Of a DNA stretch of 27,309 nucleotides, positions 22,736 through 27,309 are shown in pieces (within the stretch, counting starts at the first letter, position 1; each line of letters starts with the position of its first letter). The translations under genes were made by a program, and so were the position numbers. Under the pieces are notes generated by a model, which did no database searches, was not told where the DNA came from, and was given only the letters and a program-made list of their open reading frames with translations. The DNA is from a virus, in the IMG/VR virus record IMGVR_UViG_3300032401_000066, positions 1-27,309 of that record, one strand, 5' to 3'.

Positions 22736-24099
22736 GATGGAACCTCAATAGGATTGGTGTTGTATTCTTTGCGCTGGATGTCCAGCGAGTGATTCATTTC
22801 AGCAACAAGGCTGCCAAACATTTGCTCAGCCTGCCCGCGTTTGCGATGCAGGTTTTGCATGATTCGCCGTTCGCCTTCGGTCAAGATGATGTCAACTGTT
22901 ACAGGTCGCTTTTGACCAAATCGCCAGCAGCGCCTAACCGACTGGTAATACTGCTCAAAGCTATGCGAAGGAAAATAAGTGATGTGGTTGCAGACTTGAA
23001 AGTTCAAGCCCCAAGCGCCAATCTTTGGCTTAGTGATTAGCACCCTTGATCGACCTTCCGCAAAATCAATCAACCGGCGCTCCTTGGCCTCATCTTTGTC
23101 CTTGCCGGATACCTGTATTGCGCCTGGTATCAGCCGCTCTAGCAGGTCGCCCTCTTCGTTCAAATGGCACCACACCAGCGCCGGCTGGCCAGTATCGGCA
23201 ACCATGCTGGCCACTTGCTCGCATCGCTCCACAACCGTGCGTTTCTTTTCAGCGCGTTGCTCCCTTAGGTCTGTTGCTGGTATGGCAAACAGCATCCCCT
23301 CGGGAATGGTGCTGGTCTCAATCAAGTGGTCAATCTCATTCAGCGGCGGCAAAGTAAACCGGCCATCATCAAAGCCAAGGTCTGATGGCTGGCGGCAAGC
23401 CCTCGCCCAGCTTGTAACCCACCTCCAAAACGGCTGCTCAGCGTGACCCTTGAAGCGCCATTTGGGGGCCTCGCCGTACATGCGGCGGCTAGTCAAATTG
23501 TTCTGATCGTTCTTGAAGAACCGGGCGAGCATGTCCATGTGGCCCATGTAGCCAAGGGCTTCAGAGCTGGTGCCTAGTTCGATGAAGTCGTTAGGCGCAG
23601 CAGTGGCGGTGGCTAGTAGTCGGTAGGGCACCTTGCGCATGAAATCGGTGATCTCATTGCGGCGGGCGCCGTCGAAGCTCTTAAGGATGCTGCTCTCATC
23701 GCAGACCACGCCGGCAAAGTCAGCCGGTTTGAAATGCTCAAGCCGCTCGTAGTTGGTGATCACGATGCGGCCCGGCACGGTGCCATCGCTGCTGCGGTAA
23801 CACTCAATGCCAAACTTTTCACCCTCGCGGATGGTCTGCGCAGCAACCGCTAAGGGGGTCAAGATCAGCACCGGCTTGCCAGTGTGTCGAGCCACGTTCT
23901 CAGCCCATGTGAGCTGCATAGCGGTTTTGCCTAGCCCGCAGTCGGCGAAGATCGCAGCGCGACCCTTGCGCACAGCCCAATCCACCAGCGATTGCTGAAA
24001 ATCAAACAACTGGTCAGGCATAAACACCGGATCAAAACCGTGCGTCGCACCCTCATGTGTCTTTTGGTCAAGGAAGTCTTTGTAGGTCATGGCAGCCAT
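22726..24099 (-). CDS. SNF2-like SF2 helicase/ATPase
   Basis: The 457-residue protein has motif I DCGLGKT (53-59), motif Ia LILTPLAVAAQT, motif II variant CDES (133-136), motif III ATATAAPND (163-171) and motif VI SVRRCWRFGQKRPV (387-400), as in phage SNF2-type helicases. It is a double-strand DNA translocase, probably moving proteins off DNA or helping recombination. It is the first gene of the - strand operon, starting 15 bases beyond the palindrome at 24114-24130; AAGG five bases before the ATG is a modest ribosome site, and ATG at 24090 is an alternative. It overlaps the methyltransferase and the pair is probably coexpressed. Confidence 0.91.
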   Translation of the reverse strand: MAAMTYKDFLDQKTHEGATHGFDPVFMPDQLFDFQQSLVDWAVRKGRAAIFADCGLGKTAMQLTWAENVARHTGKPVLILTPLAVAAQTIREGEKFGIECYRSSDGTVPGRIVITNYERLEHFKPADFAGVVCDESSILKSFDGARRNEITDFMRKVPYRLLATATAAPNDFIELGTSSEALGYMGHMDMLARFFKNDQNNLTSRRMYGEAPKWRFKGHAEQPFWRWVTSWARACRQPSDLGFDDGRFTLPPLNEIDHLIETSTIPEGMLFAIPATDLREQRAEKKRTVVERCEQVASMVADTGQPALVWCHLNEEGDLLERLIPGAIQVSGKDKDEAKERRLIDFAEGRSRVLITKPKIGAWGLNFQVCNHITYFPSHSFEQYYQSVRRCWRFGQKRPVTVDIILTEGERRIMQNLHRKRGQAEQMFGSLVAEMNHSLDIQRKEYNTNPIEVPSWL

Positions 24100-24105
24100 C
24101 TGGCC

Positions 24106-24133
24106 TTGCCACCGTAGCAGCCGCTGCTACACT
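24106..24133 (+). promoter_or_regulatory. Promoter for the RHH-primase transcription unit
   Basis: TTGCCA (24106-24111) and TACACT (24128-24133) are separated by 16 bases and match the sigma-70 consensus at five and four of six positions. Predicted transcription would begin near 24140, only about 17 bases before the GTG of the RHH gene. The spacer contains a perfect palindrome. Confidence 0.55.
24114..24130. promoter_or_regulatory. Operator-like palindrome in the promoter spacer
   Basis: GTAGCAG and CTGCTAC form perfect seven-base arms around CCG. The site fills the spacer and touches the first three bases of the -10 element, so a bound protein would block polymerase. It is also 15 bases from the start of the divergent SNF2-like gene. 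The RHH protein encoded just downstream is the obvious candidate ligand. Confidence 0.55.
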
Positions 24134-24156
24134 GTGCAAGCACCTAGCCCAGCACC

Positions 24157-24321
24157 GTGCGCTTAAGTCATCCAACCCATATACGACTAACACCAGACCA
24201 GTTGCAGCGCCTTGACTCATGGCGTGGTAATCGCATGAGTCGCGCCACTGCTATACGGCTACTACTGGAGCAGTCGCTTGACCTGCACCTAAACGGCATC
24301 CTGCCAGCCACTAAGCGATGA
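24157..24321 (+). CDS. Small ribbon-helix-helix protein, GTG start
   Basis: The frame runs from GTG (24157) to a TGA that overlaps the primase start by ATGA. The 54 residues fit the Arc/CopG ribbon-helix-helix fold: strand THIRLTP (7-13), helix DQLQRLDSWRGN (14-25), turn MSRATAIRLLLEQSLDLHL (27-45). RHH proteins bind DNA as dimers through the strand and typically repress their own promoters. Shorter versions from ATG 24235 would lose the strand, so the GTG start is preferred. The next upstream in-frame stop is at 24145. No classic ribosome site is visible, but a promoter and palindrome sit directly before it. Confidence 0.68.
   Translation: MRLSHPTHIRLTPDQLQRLDSWRGNRMSRATAIRLLLEQSLDLHLNGILPATKR
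24214..24241. repeat. Inverted repeat inside the RHH gene
   Basis: GACTCATG (24214-24221) and CATGAGTC (24234-24241) are perfect eight-base arms, 20 bases centre to centre, about two helical turns. It could be a second binding site for a dimeric regulator upstream of the primase gene, or be a chance result of coding sequence. Confidence 0.45.
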
Positions 24322-26369
24322 GCCTTACCGAAGAGCTTGCACGCCTACCCGATAGGTGGGGATATGTCGCTGTCGATGATCAAAAGCGTCCTTATCAGAC
24401 CAAGTGGCAGGAGCGACCACTAGATAAAGATGGCTTGCAGGCTGAGCTAGAAGCTGGCAGCGCCAAGGCCATTGGCGTGTGCTGCGGTGTCCCATCTGGT
24501 GGTTTGCTGTTTCTTGATCACGATGGTCGCAGCGCTAGCACAATCCTCCGCGACTGGGGTTGCCCCATGTCGTCTATGCCGCGTAGCTGGACCGTCACCT
24601 CTGGCCGTGATGGCAGGTTTCAGGTCATCTACCGCGTACCGGAGCAGTACTGGCCAGACATCGCCACGCGCAAATACAAATCCGGCATCACCGACTCCGA
24701 CAACAAGCCAGAGCAGATCGAACTCCGATGGACCGGTTGCCAGTCCGTTGTAGCTGGTGCGCACCCAACCACTACCGGCTACCACTGGGTTGCCAAATAC
24801 AGCCCCGAAGACCTCGACCTAGCAGAAGCGCCGCTGTGCCTGATTGAGAAAATGCTCAAGCCAGTGGCTGAGCCGTTGCCATTGCTGGCGGCTTCTGATG
24901 ACGCAGACCGTGCGCGCTCATACCTTGATGCGCTATCCAGCAGCCGCGCTGATGACTATGACGACTGGCTAAACGTTGGCATGGCGCTCCATAGCGTTGG
25001 TGATGACAGCCTCCTAATCGATTGGGAGCACTGGTCTGCGCAATCCGGCAAGCACAAGCCCAGCGACTGCCAGCGCAAGTGGAAGAGCTTCAAGAAGTCC
25101 GGCATCAGCCTTGGCACCCTTGGCGACATGGCCAAGAAAGACGGCTGGCGCTCGCAGCGCCGTGAACCTAGCCGCACCGTTGCCAGTGGGGCCAGCGATG
25201 GTGGGGGCGATAAGCCGCCGATCATCACCAAGCCGGAGAAGCTGGAAACCGCAGAGCTGTTGGCACTGCTGCGCAGCCAGGCTGATGAGATCCGCTACAA
25301 CGTCTTCACCCAGCAAATCGAGATCAAAGGCAAGGTCGTTGACGGTGCCGACCGCTTCTACCTCAAGCTGGCTGAAATGGGTTACAAGGTTGGCAAGGAG
25401 CTAGCCATTGACTGCCTAGTCCAAGTCGCCAATGAAAACTTTTACAACCCAGTCACCGAGTACCTGCTCCATTGCGAGCAGCACGTTGAGCCGACCTACA
25501 TCGATGGCCTAGCAACCGCGTACCTCAGGCCAGGTGATGGCGGCACCAGTATTTACGACGAGATGCTCAAGCGCACGCTTATCGGCGCTGTTGCCCGTGC
25601 TTTTGACCCTGGCTACAAGCACGACACCGCTTGCGTCATCATGGGCGATCAAGGCGCGTACAAGTCCAGTTTCTGGGGGTGCCTTGGCGGTCCGTTCTAT
25701 TCCGATGCCTTAGGCGACATCAGCACCAAGGATGATGTAATGGTGCTGCACCGTTCCTGGATTATGGAATGGGCAGAGCTTGATCACATTACCAACCGCA
25801 AGCACGCCGGCCAAGTTAAGGCGTTCCTCTCGCAAGCGGTTGACCTACTTAGGGTTCCATACGGTAAAGCCGTTGAGGCATTTCCTCGCCGTGGCATTAT
25901 TGTTGGCACCACCAACAAGACCGCTGGCTTCTTAGTTGATGAAACCGGAAACCGCCGCTTCTGGGTAATTCCTACAACTAAAACCCAGGTCGATCAAATT
26001 AACACCGCAACTCTGCTGATGGAGCGCGATGCGATTTGGTCTGCTGCTGTTCACGCATACCGCAACGGCGAAACTAATCGCCTCCCGCTTGCGATGGAGC
26101 TTGCAGTTCAGCAGGAAAATGATGCCTACATGATTGAATCACCATGGCGTTCAGCCATCCTTACCTACCTTGCTGATCGCCGTTCCATGGAGGTATTGAC
26201 CTCTGAGGAGATCCTCGCCAAGGCCATCCAGAAGCCCATGGAGCGCCAGACCAAGGTGGACCAAATGCAGGTTGCATCCATCCTGAAAGAGCTTGGTTGG
26301 ACCAAACACCGCGAATCATCCGGCAAGCGGCGTTGGTACTACCAGCTAGACGACCAACCTAGGGGCTAG
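24318..26369 (+). CDS. Primase-helicase (prim-pol, PriCT and VirE-like ATPase)
   Basis: The 683-residue protein has three parts. Residues 5-175: bifunctional primase/polymerase fold with Asp67 and Asp69 (LLFLDHDGRSAS) as likely metal ligands and WTVTSGRDGRFQVIYR. Residues 198-276: PriCT-2-like domain (DDYDDWLNVGMALHS then a WEHWSAQS region and WKSFKKSGISLGTL). Residues 415-600: VirE/D5-like P-loop ATPase with Walker A GDQGAYKSS (443-451), Walker B IMEWAELD (482-489), sensor VGTTNKT (529-535) and DETGNRRFWVIP (541-552). It should initiate phage DNA replication by priming and unwinding. It overlaps the RHH gene by ATGA and is followed by the noncoding repeat region. Confidence 0.93.
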   Translation: MSLTEELARLPDRWGYVAVDDQKRPYQTKWQERPLDKDGLQAELEAGSAKAIGVCCGVPSGGLLFLDHDGRSASTILRDWGCPMSSMPRSWTVTSGRDGRFQVIYRVPEQYWPDIATRKYKSGITDSDNKPEQIELRWTGCQSVVAGAHPTTTGYHWVAKYSPEDLDLAEAPLCLIEKMLKPVAEPLPLLAASDDADRARSYLDALSSSRADDYDDWLNVGMALHSVGDDSLLIDWEHWSAQSGKHKPSDCQRKWKSFKKSGISLGTLGDMAKKDGWRSQRREPSRTVASGASDGGGDKPPIITKPEKLETAELLALLRSQADEIRYNVFTQQIEIKGKVVDGADRFYLKLAEMGYKVGKELAIDCLVQVANENFYNPVTEYLLHCEQHVEPTYIDGLATAYLRPGDGGTSIYDEMLKRTLIGAVARAFDPGYKHDTACVIMGDQGAYKSSFWGCLGGPFYSDALGDISTKDDVMVLHRSWIMEWAELDHITNRKHAGQVKAFLSQAVDLLRVPYGKAVEAFPRRGIIVGTTNKTAGFLVDETGNRRFWVIPTTKTQVDQINTATLLMERDAIWSAAVHAYRNGETNRLPLAMELAVQQENDAYMIESPWRSAILTYLADRRSMEVLTSEEILAKAIQKPMERQTKVDQMQVASILKELGWTKHRESSGKRRWYYQLDDQPRG

Positions 26370-26406
26370 ACGGCGAAACGCCTTGCAGCGCAGCGTATCT
26401 CAGCCG

Positions 26407-26415
26407 CCTAACCTC
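26407..26415 (+). repeat. CCTAACCTC motif, left copy
   Basis: This perfect nine-base inverted partner of 26488-26496 is the outermost copy of the CTAACCTC family in the noncoding region. Confidence 0.6.
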
Positions 26416-26465
26416 ACGACCGACCTACCTCCCCTTAAGAGTTACCCCGTACCTCCCCCTACCCC

Positions 26466-26487
26466 TCTATTTACTTATTTTATTTAA
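26466..26487. other. AT-rich tract (possible unwinding element)
   Basis: Twenty of 22 bases are A or T, in contrast to the C-tracts just before it. It lies between repeats of opposite orientation, as expected for a site where strands open. It could instead supply -10-like sequences, although no convincing -35 is seen. Confidence 0.5.
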
Positions 26488-26506
26488 GAGGTTAGGTTGG
26501 TTAGAC
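26488..26506 (-). repeat. Double CTAACC motif, reverse orientation
   Basis: The + strand reads GAGGTTAGGTTGGTTAGAC: two GGTTAG units nine bases apart. Its right half together with the following G (26499-26507) is a perfect nine-base inverted match to CGTCTAACC at 26534-26542. Confidence 0.65.
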
Positions 26507-26534
26507 GGTCGGACAAAGCCAGTCATATCAAGGC

Positions 26535-26554
26535 GTCTAACCTCGTCCAACCTC
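26535..26554 (+). repeat. Tandem ten-base repeat before the RHH gene
   Basis: GTCTAACCTC is followed directly by GTCCAACCTC (one mismatch), ending ten bases before the ATG at 26565. Spacing of one helical turn suits adjacent binding of protein dimers. Confidence 0.65.
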
Positions 26555-26564
26555 TGAAGCGCCC

Positions 26565-26849
26565 ATGCAAGAGATCAAAGTCCGTTTCGAGCCCGCTGAC
26601 CTGACCGCTTTGGACCGCCAAGCGGCAGCATCAGGCACCAGCCGCTCAGCGTTCATTCGCAACAAAGCGTTAAGACCGCCGGTTGCACGGTTGACCACGG
26701 TGGAGTACCATGCGCTGGTTGCTGATGCAGTTAGCGCCATGCGCGGTGACTTGCCTCGGCTGCAGGTTGAATATCTCGTTGCTTATGTCATCACCAGACT
26801 TGATCAACATCAGCGCCAAGCAGTCGCCGGTCATCAACCGACTACATGA
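26565..26849 (+). CDS. Ribbon-helix-helix (CopG/MobC-like) DNA-binding protein
   Basis: The 94-residue protein opens with an RHH unit: strand EIKVRFEP (3-10), helix ADLTALDRQAAASG (11-24), turn and helix TSRSAFIRNKALRPP (25-39). The C-terminal 55 residues form another helical part (HALVADAVSAMRGDLPRLQV then a VEYLVAYVITRLDQHQR segment), as in MobC-like proteins of plasmids and phages. It likely binds the repeats that end ten bases upstream of its start, as autoregulator or as origin-binding protein. It is the second RHH gene around the primase gene. The next gene overlaps its 3' end. Confidence 0.82.
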   Translation: MQEIKVRFEPADLTALDRQAAASGTSRSAFIRNKALRPPVARLTTVEYHALVADAVSAMRGDLPRLQVEYLVAYVITRLDQHQRQAVAGHQPTT

Positions 26850-27003
26850 CTGCATGACGCAAGCGATGGCATACGCCCATGCCATCCGCGACAATGCTCA
26901 AGATGACGGCGTGCCCATCCCCATGGAACTCGTCGCCAGCTTTCAAGACGATTACAACAACATCATCGCTGCACTCAATGAAGCTCACAACATCGCAAGC
27001 TGA
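26785..27003 (+). CDS. Small hypothetical protein between RHH and clamp genes
   Basis: The 72-residue reading starts at ATG 26785 (MSSPDLINISAKQSPVINRL), continues DCMTQAMAYAHAIRDNAQDD and ends with a VPIPMELVASFQDDYNNIIA segment. Codon third positions are G/C-rich from about 26800 onward, which supports translation inside the 65-base overlap with the RHH gene; a start at 26854 would avoid the overlap and give 49 residues. It is helical and acidic, of unknown function. The stop lies 26 bases inside the clamp gene, suggesting translational coupling. Confidence 0.6.
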   Translation: MSSPDLINISAKQSPVINRLHDCMTQAMAYAHAIRDNAQDDGVPIPMELVASFQDDYNNIIAALNEAHNIAS

Positions 27004-27309
27004 TTTAGACCATGCACTGCGCACCATTGCACCTGCAGTAGGCACGCGCAGCTCACACCCGATCCTTGACTGCTGCCTCATCACTGCTGGCGGTGGCAAT
27101 GTCACCATCACCGGCTACAACCTTGACCTAGGCATCACGGTGACCATCCCAGCAGTGGTCAATACCGCTGGCGCTGTAGCGCTGCCGTATCGGCTCCTAG
27201 CTGGCCTTGTAAGCCGTATGGACGCCGGCGATGCCGTGGACATCACAGATGGCGCTGTGAGCGCTCCTGGTGGCTCCTATGGCCTTGCGGTGTCCGATGC
27301 TGCGGATTA
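26978..27309 (+). CDS. dnaN: DNA polymerase III beta sliding clamp, 3' partial
   Basis: The frame opens at ATG 26978 and is still open at the window end, giving 110 residues, about the first of the three domains of a beta clamp. The start MKLTTSQADLDHALRTIAPA, then GTRSSHPILDCCLI, VTITGYNLDLGITVTIPA and GAVALPYRLLAGLVSRM follow the N-terminal pattern of bacterial DnaN, and the wording NLDLGI is close to cyanobacterial versions. The clamp encircles DNA and holds the polymerase. A phage copy would give the phage control over processivity or replace a host clamp. A reading from an earlier start is blocked by the overlap with the small gene before it. The remaining domains are beyond the window. 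Confidence 0.85.
   Translation, partial: MKLTTSQADLDHALRTIAPAVGTRSSHPILDCCLITAGGGNVTITGYNLDLGITVTIPAVVNTAGAVALPYRLLAGLVSRMDAGDAVDITDGAVSAPGGSYGLAVSDAAD

Larger units (their letters stand above)
26370..26564. other. Noncoding region: candidate replication origin or operator array
   Basis: No gene is visible in these 195 bases, the longest gap in the window. In order it holds a small GGCG/CGCC hairpin (26372-26382), a CCTAACCTC motif (26407-26415), four C-tracts on the + strand (26431-26465), a 22-base tract with 20 A/T (26466-26487), then GGTTAG-type motifs in the opposite orientation (26488-26506) and a tandem pair on the + strand (26535-26554). The region follows the primase-helicase gene and precedes an RHH gene and the clamp gene. 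This is a common arrangement for phage origins, but an operator role for the RHH protein is equally possible. Confidence 0.5.

Noticed and set aside
26372-26382. GGCG/CGCC hairpin after the primase gene as a terminator
   Set aside because: The stem has only four base pairs and there is no T run after it.

Overview
The window is a stretch of a double-stranded DNA siphovirus genome (free phage or prophage). The host is most probably a cyanobacterium of the Synechococcus/Cyanobium type. Reasons: the sigma factor, the sliding clamp and several small proteins look cyanobacterial, and the gene for a protein with repeated RWGTPAIQPVPV segments resembles genes I associate with picocyanobacterial phages. 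The host call is inference from recognition, with no database search. Coding density is very high: genes overlap by 1-26 bases and only a few gaps exceed 50 bases. No integrase, terminase, capsid or DNA polymerase gene is present, so the genome continues on both sides.

Layout. (1) Bases 2-11589, + strand: the tail module in the lambda order H-M-L-K-I-J. It comprises a 5'-truncated tape measure protein, gpM, an inserted block (tail-tube-like protein, small structural protein, lectin-like protein and a possible gene remnant), then gpL, gpK, gpI and gpJ, and a fibre with an S74 self-cleaving chaperone. (2) 11586-13552, + strand: a 44-residue very basic protein, two small membrane proteins (one holin-like), a small helical protein and a two-enzyme endolysin (GH24 lysozyme plus M15 peptidase). 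(3) 13645-24099, almost all - strand: a sigma-70 factor, many very small proteins, SSB, a RecT/Bet annealase, a RecE-like exonuclease, a VRR-NUC nuclease, an SF2 helicase, an orphan DNA methyltransferase and an SNF2-like helicase. (4) 24157-27309, + strand: a short ribbon-helix-helix (RHH) protein, a primase-helicase, a 195-base noncoding region with repeats, a second RHH protein, a small unknown protein and the start of a DNA polymerase III beta clamp, cut by the window end.

How it fits together. The - strand block and the last + strand block form the replication, recombination and regulation half of the phage; the first 13.5 kb is the late tail and lysis half. The divergent gap at 24100-24156 looks like the main switch between the two early transcription units. 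It holds a promoter-like sequence with a perfect palindrome in its spacer, immediately before a small RHH gene. The noncoding region at 26370-26564 combines an AT-rich tract, C-tracts and CTAACCTC-type repeats between the primase and clamp genes, and is the best candidate for a replication origin or an RHH operator. The phage sigma factor has substitutions at the residues that normally read the -10 and -35 elements, so it may direct host RNA polymerase to phage-specific promoters.

Limits: all family assignments come from motifs read by eye; no alignment, structure prediction or search was run.
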